Positions 16,723 through 25,304 of a stretch of 64,000 bases of DNA are shown here, piece by piece. The notes beneath the pieces were generated by a model. It ran no database searches. It was not told the DNA's origin and saw only the letters and a program-made list of their open reading frames with translations. Location of the stretch: contig NC_015138.1 of assembly GCF_000176855.2 (NCBI RefSeq), forward strand, positions 496,001 through 560,000. Reading direction: 5' to 3'. The DNA comes from Paracidovorax avenae ATCC 19860 (lineage in GTDB: Bacteria > Pseudomonadota > Gammaproteobacteria > Burkholderiales > Burkholderiaceae_C). The position numbers and the translations under genes are program-made. Numbering within the stretch: position 1 is the stretch's first letter; every line of letters starts with the position of its first letter.

Positions 16723-19293
16723 ATGGCAGGCCTCGCGCGCATTACCGGCGTTCTCGTCGGCATCACAGGCGTTCTCGTTGCAGGTGCGGGCGGATGGCTC
16801 GTTTCACTCGGCGGCAGCCCCTATTACCTCATCGCCGGACTGGCGCTGCTGGCTTCGGGCGTGCTGCTCGCGCGGCGATCCGCGGCGGCCCTCTGGGTGT
16901 ATGCTGTGCTGCTGCTGGGCTCCACGGCCTGGGCGGTCTGGGAGGTGGGCGTGGACTGGTGGCCGCTGGCCGCGCGGCTGGATGTGCTTTTCGTGCTCGG
17001 CCTCTGGCTCACGACGCCGTGGATGCGCCGGTCCCTGTTGCGCGAGCCCGCACCGCTCCAGCCGGGCGCTTCCGGCGATGCCGCGGCCCGGGCTTCCGCG
17101 CTGCGCATGCCGCGCATGGCGCTGGGGCTGGCGCTGCTGCTGTCCGCCGTGCTGGCGGCTGCGTCCTGGTTTACCGCTCCGCATGAGCTGGGCGGCAAGC
17201 TGGCGGGCGAATCCGTGCCCGCCCCGGCCCAGGCCGCGCCCACGCTGCCCGACGGCGAATGGCATGCCTATGGCCGCACCGGCTATGGCCAGCGCTTCTC
17301 CCCGCTAGCGCAGATCACGCCCGACAACGCCTCGCAGCTGAAGATGGCCTGGGAATTCCGCACGGGCGACGTTCGCGGCAAGGACGGCGACCCGGAAGAG
17401 ACCACCTACGAGGTCACGCCGCTGAAGATCGGCAACCGCCTGTTCCTGTGCACGCCGCACCAGTCGGTGATCGCGCTCGACGCCACCACCGGCAAGCAGC
17501 TCTGGCGGTACGACCCGCAGATCGAGGGCAAGCTGGCGCTGCAGCACCTGACCTGCCGGGGGCTGTCGTACCAGCCGCCGCGCGACCCCGTTGCCGATGC
17601 GTCGCCTGCGGCACTCCACGCCGTCGCGGGCGCCGCAGCAGGCGGCGAGCGCACCGAACCCGCCTCCCATGCCTCGCCCACCACCACGCAGCCGGCGGCA
17701 CCTGCCACGCAGGCGGCGGACCAGCGCCAGCCGCCCATCGCGGCCCGCAAAGGCCCCACCGACGCCGCCTGCCGCGCCAAGCTCTTCATGCCCACGGCCG
17801 ATGGCCGCGTGATCGCGCTTAACCCTGAAAGCGGAGCCGTATGCACCAACTTCGGCGGTGGCACGGGGCAGATCGACCTGTGGCAGCGCATGCCCAACCT
17901 GCGCCCTGGCGCCTACTATTCGACGTCTCCCGTGGTGGTCACTCAGCGCCTCGTGATCGTGGGCGGCACGGTGCTGGACAACGCCTCGGTGAAGGAGCAA
18001 TCGGGCGTGATCCGCGCGTTCGACATCGACTCCGGGGCGCTGGTCTGGAACTGGGATTCCGGCAACCCCGACGACACGGCGCCCCTGCCGCCGGGCCGCA
18101 CGTACACGCCCAACTCCCCCAACAGCTGGTCGATCTCCAGCGTGGACGAGACCCTCGGCATGGTGTACGTGCCCATGGGCAACCAGCCGCCCGACCAGTG
18201 GGGCGGCAACCGCAGCCCGGCGGTGGAGAAGTACTCCTCCTCCGTCGTCGCGCTGGACCTGGACAGCGGCAAGGTGCGCTGGCACTTCCAGACCGTGCAC
18301 CATGACCTGTGGGACTACGACGTGCCCTCGCAGCCCACGCTGATCGACCTGCAGGTGGGCGGCCAGACCGTGCCGGCGCTGGTGCAGCCCACCAAGCAGG
18401 GCGAACTGTTCGTGCTCGACCGGCGTACCGGCACGCCGATCCTGCCGGTGACGGAGCATCCCGCGCCGCAGGGCGCTGCCCAGGGAGACCGTACGGCGGC
18501 CACGCAGCCGAAGTCGGCCCTGTCGTTCGACCCGCCGCCGCTCACCGAGCGCGACATGTGGGGCGGAACGATGTTCGACCAGCTCGCCTGCCGCATCGCC
18601 TTCCACCGCCTGCGCTACGAGGGCCGCTTCACGCCGCCGTCGGAGCAGGGCAGCATCATCTATCCGGGCAATTTCGGCGTCTTCAACTGGGGCGGCATCG
18701 CCGTCGATCCGCAGCGGCAGGTGGCCTTCACCACGCCGACCTACCTCGCGTTCGTCTCCAGGCTGGTGCCGCGCAAGGACGACACCAGCCTGCTCGTGCA
18801 GGACGGCGGGCCGCCCAAGGGCAGCCTGCCGGCGCTGAACGAGAACTTCGGCGCGCCCTTCGCCGCCTCGATGAAGCCGTTCATGTCGCCCGTGGGCCTG
18901 CCCTGCCAGGCACCGCCCTGGGGCTATGTGGCCGGCGTGGACCTGCGCACCGGCGAGGTGGCATGGAAGCACCGCAACGGCACGGTGCGAGATCTCTCTC
19001 CGCTGCCGCTGCCCTTCCGCATGGGCGTGCCGGGCATCGGCGGGCCGATGCTCACCGGTGGCGGAGTGGCGTTCTACTCGGGCGCGCTGGACAACTACGT
19101 GCGCGCCTATGACTTGAACGATGGCCGCACCCTCTGGCAGGACCGCCTGCCCGCGGGCGGGCAGGCCACGCCGATGAGCTATACGGGGGAGGACGGCCGG
19201 CAGTACGTGGTCGTCGTGGCCGGCGGGCACGGCTCCACGGGCACCAAGCCCGGAGACAGCGTGCGCGCCTACGCGCTGCCTGCGCAGAAATAG
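16723..19293 (+). CDS. membrane-bound PQQ-dependent dehydrogenase (glucose/quinate/shikimate family)
   Basis: An 856-aa quinoprotein. Residues 1-150 hold about five transmembrane segments. The remainder is an eight-bladed propeller with tryptophan-docking repeats (ATGKQLWRYDPQIEGKLALQ early; WQDRLPAGGQATPMSYTGED late). It oxidises sugars or hydroxy acids in the periplasm and feeds electrons to ubiquinone. The ATG at 16723 follows AAAGGACA. Unusual: about 55-60 residues of Ala/Pro/Thr-rich sequence (codons near 286-346) interrupt the propeller before the TDAACRAKLFMPTADGRVIA segment. No PQQ synthesis genes are in the window. Substrate (glucose versus quinate) cannot be decided. Confidence 0.93.
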   Translation: MAGLARITGVLVGITGVLVAGAGGWLVSLGGSPYYLIAGLALLASGVLLARRSAAALWVYAVLLLGSTAWAVWEVGVDWWPLAARLDVLFVLGLWLTTPWMRRSLLREPAPLQPGASGDAAARASALRMPRMALGLALLLSAVLAAASWFTAPHELGGKLAGESVPAPAQAAPTLPDGEWHAYGRTGYGQRFSPLAQITPDNASQLKMAWEFRTGDVRGKDGDPEETTYEVTPLKIGNRLFLCTPHQSVIALDATTGKQLWRYDPQIEGKLALQHLTCRGLSYQPPRDPVADASPAALHAVAGAAAGGERTEPASHASPTTTQPAAPATQAADQRQPPIAARKGPTDAACRAKLFMPTADGRVIALNPESGAVCTNFGGGTGQIDLWQRMPNLRPGAYYSTSPVVVTQRLVIVGGTVLDNASVKEQSGVIRAFDIDSGALVWNWDSGNPDDTAPLPPGRTYTPNSPNSWSISSVDETLGMVYVPMGNQPPDQWGGNRSPAVEKYSSSVVALDLDSGKVRWHFQTVHHDLWDYDVPSQPTLIDLQVGGQTVPALVQPTKQGELFVLDRRTGTPILPVTEHPAPQGAAQGDRTAATQPKSALSFDPPPLTERDMWGGTMFDQLACRIAFHRLRYEGRFTPPSEQGSIIYPGNFGVFNWGGIAVDPQRQVAFTTPTYLAFVSRLVPRKDDTSLLVQDGGPPKGSLPALNENFGAPFAASMKPFMSPVGLPCQAPPWGYVAGVDLRTGEVAWKHRNGTVRDLSPLPLPFRMGVPGIGGPMLTGGGVAFYSGALDNYVRAYDLNDGRTLWQDRLPAGGQATPMSYTGEDGRQYVVVVAGGHGSTGTKPGDSVRAYALPAQK

Positions 19294-19372
19294 CCGGCAG
19301 CGCCACGCGGCGGGAAGAAGAGGGCGGGGCGCGCTACCATGCGCCACCCCTTCCGATGCAAAGGATCGCCGC

Positions 19373-19828
19373 GTGACCACCGAAGCCCTGCTGGCCTATG
19401 CCCATTTCCTGGCCATCCTGATGATGGCCACCTTCCTCGCCAGCGAGGCTGCGCTTTGCCGCAAGGAGTGGATGAATCCCGCCGTCGTGGAGCGCCTCGC
19501 GCGCGTGGACCTGATCTACGGCCTCTCCGCCCTGGCCGTCCTCGCGACGGGACTGGCCCGCGTGGGCTGGGGCATGAAAGGCTCCGCGTGGTACTGGTCG
19601 CAGCCGCTGCTGCACACCAAGGTGACCCTGTTCGTGGTGATCGGCCTGCTCTCCATCGCCCCTACCATGCGTTTCCTGCGCTGGCGCAAGACCCTGCGCG
19701 CCACCGGCGCCCTTCCCGACGAAACCGCCATCCGCAGCACGCGCCGCCTCGTCATGATCGAGGCCCACTTGCTGGCCCTGATCCCGCTGCTGGCCGTGTT
19801 CCTGGCCCGGGGCGTCGGCACCCGGTAA
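19373..19828 (+). CDS. DUF2214-family membrane protein
   Basis: A 151-aa integral membrane protein with four hydrophobic segments. It starts with GTG at 19373 after AAGGA (TTEALLAYAHFLAILMMATF). The pattern of TM helices with conserved His (AHF, HTK) and a Trp-rich loop (GSAWYWSQPLLHTK) matches DUF2214. Function unknown; the histidines could coordinate haem, but that is speculation. Confidence 0.82.
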   Translation: MTTEALLAYAHFLAILMMATFLASEAALCRKEWMNPAVVERLARVDLIYGLSALAVLATGLARVGWGMKGSAWYWSQPLLHTKVTLFVVIGLLSIAPTMRFLRWRKTLRATGALPDETAIRSTRRLVMIEAHLLALIPLLAVFLARGVGTR

Positions 19829-19865
19829 AAAGATGCGCCCGCATGCCATGCCGGCATCCGGGCGC
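19826..19865 (-). terminator. probable minus-strand intrinsic terminator
   Basis: GCGCCCG (19835-19841) pairs with CGGGCGC (19859-19865), with an inner ATGCC/GGCAT helix. On the minus strand the stem is followed by a T run (A tract 19827-19831). It faces transcripts arriving from the PsiF gene, about 175 bp away. Confidence 0.6.
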
Positions 19866-19968
19866 GTCCAGCCATCGCCGGCAGCTTTCATGCTCCAAGG
19901 AGCAGAAGGCCGCGGAGCAGGCCAGGCCAGCAGATGCCGTGGAACCGGCTTTGCCGGGCCACCGGCAT

Positions 19969-20039
19969 CGTCCCCCTTCCCGCCGCGCGCAGCGCGGCGA
20001 GAGAAGGGGGAAAGGCGGCGCAGCCGCCTCAGGGGGATG
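19969..20039. repeat. REP-like double-hairpin element
   Basis: Two imperfectly nested palindromes: TCCCCCTTC...GAAGGGGGA enclosing CGCCGCGC-GCA-GCGCGGCG, followed by GGCGGC-GCA-GCCGCC (20014-20028) and CAGGGGGATG, ending exactly at the PsiF stop. A truncated relative occurs at 10073-10095, also just past a stop codon. The layout is that of a dispersed REP/BIME-type repeat. Confidence 0.7.
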
Positions 20040-20405
20040 TCACTTCCCGCTCAGGCATTCCTTCATGAACGCCTTGCGCTCGTCCCCCTTGAGCGCCTTG
20101 GTCTTGGCGTCGGCGTTGCAGGTCTTCATCTTGTCCTGCTGGGTGGCGGGCTTCTTGGCCGAGAGGCATTCCTTCATGAAGGCCTTGCGCTCGTCGCCCT
20201 TCTTGTCCTTGGCTTCGGCATTGCAGGTGGTCATCTTGCCCTGCTGCGCGGTCGGTGCCTTGGCCGGCTTGGAGGCAGCCGGGGCCGCAGTGGTGGCGGC
20301 AGGGGCAGAGGCGGATGCAGCCGGAGCCGCGGTGTCTGCGGCGTGGGCCGTCGCGAAGGAGAGGGCCAGGCCGGTGGCGGCCAGCATCGAAAGCAGCTTC
20401 TTCAT
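20040..20405 (-). CDS. PsiF repeat-containing exported protein
   Basis: A 121-aa protein with a clean signal peptide (MKKLLSMLAATGLALSFATAHA), an Ala/Pro-rich spacer and two PsiF repeats of about 35 residues, each ending KGDERKAFMKECLS, with a conserved Cys pair in each repeat. It is probably periplasmic. PsiF was named in E. coli for phosphate-starvation induction; its role is unknown. The ATG at 20405 has AGGAG upstream. A REP-like element follows directly. Confidence 0.88.
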   Translation of the reverse strand: MKKLLSMLAATGLALSFATAHAADTAAPAASASAPAATTAAPAASKPAKAPTAQQGKMTTCNAEAKDKKGDERKAFMKECLSAKKPATQQDKMKTCNADAKTKALKGDERKAFMKECLSGK

Positions 20406-20529
20406 GTAATGCTCCTGCGGATGATGTGAGGGGGTGGTCCGCCCCGGCCGCCACTGGCGGAGACCGGGGCTGTCCAGCTTAACGCCGGCCGGGCCCGGGC
20501 GGATGACGGCCGGCCCGTAGAATCCGCGC

Positions 20530-22344
20530 ATGCTCTCCGTCAAACAGGAATTGCTCGCGGCGCTGGCCGGCGAGCTGGACAAACTCTCGCCCGGCGCCGC
20601 CGGGCGCGCCGCTTTCGAATCGCCCAAGGTGGCCGCGCACGGCGATTTCGCCTGCACCGCCGCCATGCAGCTGGCCAAGCCGCTCAAGCTCAACCCGCGC
20701 GCGCTGGGCGAACAGCTCAAGGCCGCGCTGGAGGCCACGCCGGCCTTCGCACGCTGGGTCGATGCCATCGAGATCGCGGGCCCCGGCTTCCTGAACATCC
20801 GCCTCAAGGCCGCCGCCAAGCAGGAGATCGTGCGCGAGGTGCTGGCCGCCGGTGACCGGTTCGGCTACCAGAAGGACAACGGCCAGCGCGTGCTGGTCGA
20901 GTTCGTCTCCGCCAATCCCACGGGGCCGCTGCACGTGGGCCACGGCCGCCAGGCGGCCCTGGGCGATGCGATCTGCAACCTCTTCGCCACCCAGGGCTGG
21001 AGCGTGCACCGCGAGTATTACTACAACGATGCCGGCGTGCAGATCGAAACGCTGGCCAAGAGCACGCAGCTGCGCGCCAAGGGCTTCAAGCCCGGCGACG
21101 AGTGCTGGCCCACCGATCCGGAGAACCCGGCGTCCAAGGCGTTCTACAACGGCGAGTACATCCAGGACATCGCCAACGACTTCCTGGCGAAGAAGACCGT
21201 GCAGGCCGAAGACCGTGCATTCACCGCGAACGGCGACGTCGAGGATTACGACAACATCCGCCAGTTCGCGGTGGCCTACCTGCGCAACGAGCAGGACAAG
21301 GACCTGCGGGCGTTCAATCTGCATTTCGACCAGTACTACCTGGAGTCGAGCCTCTACACCTCGGGCCGCGTCGAGGCCACGGTGAAACGCCTGGTCGAGA
21401 AGGGCCATACCTACGAGCAGGACGGCGCGCTGTGGCTCAGGTCCACCGACTACGGGGACGACAAGGACCGCGTGATGCGCAAGAAGGACGGCACGTACAC
21501 GTACTTCGTGCCCGACGTGGCCTACCACATCTCCAAATGGGAGCGCGGCTTCGCGAAGGTGGTGAACATCCAGGGCACGGACCACCACGGCACCATCGCC
21601 CGCGTGCGCGCCGGCCTGCAGGCGGCCGACGTGGGCATCCCGCAGGGTTACCCCGACTACGTGCTGCACACCATGGTGCGCGTGGTCAAGGGTGGCGAAG
21701 AGGTGAAGATCAGCAAGCGCGCCGGCAGCTACGTGACGCTGCGCGACCTGATCGAGTGGACCAGCAAGGACGCGGTGCGCTTCTTCCTGCTCTCGCGCAA
21801 GCCCGACACGGAGTACACCTTCGATGTCGACTTGGCCGTGGCGCAGAACAACGACAACCCGGTCTATTACGTGCAGTACGCGCATGCGCGCATCCAGTCG
21901 GTGCTGCGGGCCGCAGTGGCGCATGCCCGTGGTGACAGGCCTGATGTGTCAGGTGGTCAGCTTGAAAAGCTATCTGCGCCGGATGCACTGAATGACGTTG
22001 GTGAGCACGTCACGGATACGTCATTGTCCAGTGCATGTGAATTGCTTGATCTCGGCAACGCAGATCTTTCTCCTCTTGAAGGCCAGCAGGCCCAGGCCCT
22101 GATGCTGCAGCTGGCCAAGTACCCCGAGATGCTGGCGGCCGCCGCCGAGGGCGAGGCACCGCATGACGTGACCTTCTACCTGCGCGACCTGGCCGCCAGC
22201 TACCACAGCTACTACGACGCCGAGCGCATCCTCGTGGACGACGAGGCTGTCAAACGTGCCCGCCTCGCGCTGGTCGCCGCCACGGCACAGGTATTGCACA
22301 ATGGCCTGGCCGTGCTGGGCGTGTCGGCGCCAGCCAGAATGTGA
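20530..22344 (+). CDS. argS: arginyl-tRNA synthetase
   Basis: A 604-aa class I synthetase that charges tRNA-Arg. The HIGH-type signature is HVGH within [19 protein letters not shown], the KMSKS-equivalent loop is [15 protein letters not shown], and the N-terminal Arg-specific domain and C-terminal DALR anticodon-binding domain are both present. Unusual: nucleotides about 21946-22073 (between [16 protein letters not shown] and the DALR helices) are visibly AT-richer and use rare codons (CTA, TCT, TCA) compared with the rest of the gene. The frame is intact throughout. Confidence 0.97.
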   Translation: MLSVKQELLAALAGELDKLSPGAAGRAAFESPKVAAHGDFACTAAMQLAKPLKLNPRALGEQLKAALEATPAFARWVDAIEIAGPGFLNIRLKAAAKQEIVREVLAAGDRFGYQKDNGQRVLVEFVSANPTGPLHVGHGRQAALGDAICNLFATQGWSVHREYYYNDAGVQIETLAKSTQLRAKGFKPGDECWPTDPENPASKAFYNGEYIQDIANDFLAKKTVQAEDRAFTANGDVEDYDNIRQFAVAYLRNEQDKDLRAFNLHFDQYYLESSLYTSGRVEATVKRLVEKGHTYEQDGALWLRSTDYGDDKDRVMRKKDGTYTYFVPDVAYHISKWERGFAKVVNIQGTDHHGTIARVRAGLQAADVGIPQGYPDYVLHTMVRVVKGGEEVKISKRAGSYVTLRDLIEWTSKDAVRFFLLSRKPDTEYTFDVDLAVAQNNDNPVYYVQYAHARIQSVLRAAVAHARGDRPDVSGGQLEKLSAPDALNDVGEHVTDTSLSSACELLDLGNADLSPLEGQQAQALMLQLAKYPEMLAAAAEGEAPHDVTFYLRDLAASYHSYYDAERILVDDEAVKRARLALVAATAQVLHNGLAVLGVSAPARM

Positions 22345-22358
22345 GTCTCTAGCCAAAT

Positions 22359-23009
22359 ATGACCAAGAAGCAGCAACGCGGCGGTTCGGCCGTCGGCTTC
22401 ATCCTGGGGATCGTCGTCGGCCTGGGCGTGGCGCTCGCCGTGGCGGTGTACGTGACCAAGGTGCCCGTACCCTTCCTCAACAAGGGTGGGGCGCGCAGCT
22501 CCGACCAGGATGCCCTCGAATCCCAGCGCAACAAGAACTGGGACCCGAATTCGCCGCTGTACGGCAAGAATCCGGCGCGGCCGGCCGCGCCGGCGGCCAG
22601 CACGCCGGCCGTCGCGGGTGTCGAGCCCGCACCGGCCAGCACGCCCGCGGCATCCGCCGCGGTGGCGGCCGCGTCCACGCCGCGGGCCGCCGCGAGCAAG
22701 CCGGTGGCCGGCGCCTCGTCGGCCGATCCGCTGGGGGACCTTGCGCGCGCACGTGCCGCCGCCGGCGCCGAGCCATTCGACTACTTCGTGCAGGCCGGCG
22801 CCTTCCGCACCCAGGGCGATGCCGATGCGCAGCGCGCCAAGCTGGCCATGCTGGGCTGGGAGGCCCGCGTGAGCGAGCGCGAGCAGAACGGCCGGACGGT
22901 GTTCCGCGTGCGCGTGGGCCCGTTCACCAAGCGCGACGATGCCGAGATGCTCAAGGAGAAGCTCGACGGCGCCGGGGTGGAGTCCGCACTGGTGCGCGTG
23001 CAGCATTGA
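22359..23009 (+). CDS. SPOR-domain cell-division protein (FtsN-like)
   Basis: A 216-aa bitopic protein: short cytoplasmic Lys-rich start (MTKKQQRGGSAVGFILGIVV), one TM helix at about 11-32, a periplasmic Ala/Pro-rich linker and a C-terminal SPOR domain (FDYFVQAGAFRTQGDADAQR onward). SPOR domains bind denuded peptidoglycan at the division site. The arrangement matches the FtsN-like proteins found downstream of argS in beta-proteobacteria. It lies 14 bp after argS, so it is probably co-transcribed. Confidence 0.9.
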   Translation: MTKKQQRGGSAVGFILGIVVGLGVALAVAVYVTKVPVPFLNKGGARSSDQDALESQRNKNWDPNSPLYGKNPARPAAPAASTPAVAGVEPAPASTPAASAAVAAASTPRAAASKPVAGASSADPLGDLARARAAAGAEPFDYFVQAGAFRTQGDADAQRAKLAMLGWEARVSEREQNGRTVFRVRVGPFTKRDDAEMLKEKLDGAGVESALVRVQH

Positions 23010-23082
23010 ACGAGCCACTGAACTTTGCCGCCCGGCGCGGCTCCCAATCCTCCAGATACTGTAACCAGGAGTGCCTTTTTCC

Positions 23083-23739
23083 ATGAAACGCCGCGAGTTC
23101 TCCCTCTCCGCCGCCACCGCCGTGGCCGCTTCCGCCGTTGCGCTGCCGGTGGCCACGCCCGCCTTCGCGCAGGCGAAACAGTTCAAGGAGGGCAAGGACT
23201 ACACCCGCCTGGCCAAGCCGGCCCCCACCGATGCGCCCGCCGGCAAGGTCGAGGTCATCGAGTTCTTCTGGTACAGCTGCCCGCACTGCAATGCCTTCGA
23301 GCCGACGCTCGAGGCATGGATCAAGTCCGCCCCCAAGGATCTCGTGATCCGCCGCGTTCCGGTGGCCTTCAATTCGAGCTTCGCCGCGCAGCAGAAGCTG
23401 TATTTCGCGCTGGAAGGCATGGGCAAGCTGCCCGAGGTGCACGCCAAGGTGTTCCGCGCCGTGCACGTGGAAAAGCTGCCCCTCGCCAAGGACGACCAGA
23501 TCTTCGAGTGGATCGGCAAGCAGGGCCTGGACGTGGCCAAGTTCAAGGAGGTCTACAACTCCTTCACCGTGTCCAACCAGCTGCGCAAGGCTGCCCAGCT
23601 GCAGGATGCGTACGGCGTCGAGGGCGTGCCCTCCATGGGCGTGGCCGGCCGCTTCTATACCGACGGCACCATGGCCGGCAGCATGCAGAACGTGCTGCAG
23701 GTGGTGGAGTACCTGGCGGGCCTGGCCCGCAAGGGCTGA
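23083..23739 (+). CDS. dsbA: periplasmic thiol:disulfide interchange protein, DsbA type
   Basis: A 218-aa thioredoxin-fold oxidase with active site CPHC in FFWYSCPHCNAFEP and the cis-Pro loop EGVPSMGVAG. It introduces disulfides into exported proteins. The signal peptide starts MKRREFSLSAATAVAASAVA; the twin Arg followed by E-F-S-L resembles a Tat motif, which is unusual for DsbA. The ATG at 23083 was chosen over an in-frame GTG at 23071 because AGGAG (23067-23071) overlaps the latter. A terminator follows at 23776. Confidence 0.94.
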   Translation: MKRREFSLSAATAVAASAVALPVATPAFAQAKQFKEGKDYTRLAKPAPTDAPAGKVEVIEFFWYSCPHCNAFEPTLEAWIKSAPKDLVIRRVPVAFNSSFAAQQKLYFALEGMGKLPEVHAKVFRAVHVEKLPLAKDDQIFEWIGKQGLDVAKFKEVYNSFTVSNQLRKAAQLQDAYGVEGVPSMGVAGRFYTDGTMAGSMQNVLQVVEYLAGLARKG

Positions 23740-23775
23740 CATCCCGTCCAGGGCGCTGCCCTCCGCCCCGGCAAG

Positions 23776-23800
23776 AAGCCCGCTCCGGCGGGCTTTTCCT
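23776..23800 (+). terminator. intrinsic terminator after dsbA
   Basis: AAGCCCGC-TCCG-GCGGGCTT forms an 8-bp stem (23776-23795) followed by TTCCT. It lies 37 bp past the dsbA stop and before the lptA promoter region. Confidence 0.85.
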
Positions 23801-23859
23801 TTCCGGCGTCTGCGCTGCCGCAGCGGGGGACTACAATCTTTGCAAGATTCGTGCCCTCT

Positions 23860-24510
23860 ATGAGATCCAGACTCCTCCCCACCCTCCTCCTGCTGGCGTC
23901 CATGGCCTTTGCCGTGGGGCCCGCACAGGCCGAAAAAGCCGATCGCAACAAGCCGATGAACATCGAGGCCGACGCACTGCGCCACGATGAACTCAAGCAG
24001 ACCAGCGTGTTCACCGGGCGCGTGGTGGTGACCAAGGGCACCATCGTGCTGCGCGGCACCCGGCTGGACGTGCGGCAGGACCCCGACGGCTTCCAGTACG
24101 GCACCATGACGGCCGAGCCCGGCAAGCGGGCCTTCTTCCGCCAGAAGCGCGACACTGCGCCCGGCGCCCCGGACGAGTTCGTCGAGGGCGAGGGCGAGGT
24201 GATCGAGTACGACGGCCGGGCCGACCTGGTGCGCCTGATCCGGCGCGCGGAACTGCGCCGCTACCGGGAGTCCACCCTCACCGACGAGATGGCTGGCGCA
24301 CTGATCGTCTACAACAACACCACCGACGTCTTCACCGTGGACGGCCAGAAGACCGCGCCCGGGGGCGCCGCATCGTCCGGCACGCCGGGCGGACGCGTGC
24401 GCGCGGTGCTCTCGCCCAAGGAGACTGCTTCGGCACCCGCGGCGGCCCCTGCGCCGGGGCCCGCCCCTGCGCTGCGCCGCAGCAACGAACTGGGCAACGG
24501 GGCGAAGTGA
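23860..24510 (+). CDS. lptA: LPS transport periplasmic protein LptA
   Basis: A 216-aa protein with a signal peptide ([20 protein letters not shown]) and the OstA/LptA beta-jellyroll ([20 protein letters not shown], then [20 protein letters not shown]). It forms the periplasmic bridge carrying LPS from LptC to LptD. The C-terminal 50 residues are an Ala/Pro-rich tail. An in-frame GTG at 23851 is an alternative start. The stop overlaps the next gene (GTGA), so lptA-lptB-rpoN read as an operon. lptC and kdsC, usually just upstream, are not here. Confidence 0.92.
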   Translation: MRSRLLPTLLLLASMAFAVGPAQAEKADRNKPMNIEADALRHDELKQTSVFTGRVVVTKGTIVLRGTRLDVRQDPDGFQYGTMTAEPGKRAFFRQKRDTAPGAPDEFVEGEGEVIEYDGRADLVRLIRRAELRRYRESTLTDEMAGALIVYNNTTDVFTVDGQKTAPGGAASSGTPGGRVRAVLSPKETASAPAAAPAPGPAPALRRSNELGNGAK

Positions 24511-25304
24511 GCATGGCGGCTTCCCACCAACCGGACGCCGCGGCGGCACCGGCGGCAGACGCGCCGAGCCGCCTGGAGGCGATGCACCTCGAGAAGTCCT
24601 ACGGCACCCGCAAGGTGGTCAAGGACGTTTCCATGGTCGTGCAGAAGGGCGAGGTCGTCGGGCTGCTCGGCCCCAACGGCGCTGGCAAGACCACGTCGTT
24701 CTACATGATCGTGGGCCTGGTGCGCAGCGACGGCGGCGACATCCGCATCGACGGGCAGTCGGTGGCGAACATGCCGATCCACCGGCGCTCCCGCCTGGGC
24801 CTGTCGTACCTGCCGCAGGAGGCCTCGATCTTCCGCAAGCTTTCCGTGGAAGAGAACGTGCGCGCCGTGCTGGAGCTGCAACGCGGCGACGATGGCCGGC
24901 CGCTCTCGCGCGCGGAGATCGAGGAGCGCCTCACCGCGCTCCTGCAGGAACTGCGGGTGGACCACCTGCGCGCCTCGCCCGCGCTCGCGCTCTCGGGCGG
25001 TGAGCGCCGCCGCGTGGAGATCGCGCGCGCGCTGGCCACGCAGCCGCGGTTCATCCTGCTGGACGAGCCGTTCGCGGGGATCGATCCGATCGCGGTGATC
25101 GAGATCCAGCGCATCATCGGCTTCCTGAAGGCGCGCGGCATCGGCGTGCTCATCACCGACCACAACGTGCGCGAGACGCTGGGCATCTGCGACCACGCCT
25201 TCATCATCAGCGATGGCCGGGTGCTCGCGCAGGGCACTCCCTCGGAGATCGTGGACAACGCCGAAGTGCGCCGCGTGTACCTCGGCGAACACTTCCGCAT
25301 GTGA
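24507..25304 (+). CDS. lptB: LPS export ABC transporter ATPase LptB
   Basis: A 265-aa ATPase with Walker [10 protein letters not shown], signature LSGGERRR, Walker [14 protein letters not shown] and the H-loop TDHNVRET. It powers LptFG-mediated extraction of LPS from the inner membrane. The start is either GTG at 24507 (overlapping the lptA stop) or ATG at 24513; the N-terminal 20 residues are a nonconserved Ala-rich extension. It overlaps rpoN by one base (TGATG). Confidence 0.96.
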   Translation: MSMAASHQPDAAAAPAADAPSRLEAMHLEKSYGTRKVVKDVSMVVQKGEVVGLLGPNGAGKTTSFYMIVGLVRSDGGDIRIDGQSVANMPIHRRSRLGLSYLPQEASIFRKLSVEENVRAVLELQRGDDGRPLSRAEIEERLTALLQELRVDHLRASPALALSGGERRRVEIARALATQPRFILLDEPFAGIDPIAVIEIQRIIGFLKARGIGVLITDHNVRETLGICDHAFIISDGRVLAQGTPSEIVDNAEVRRVYLGEHFRM

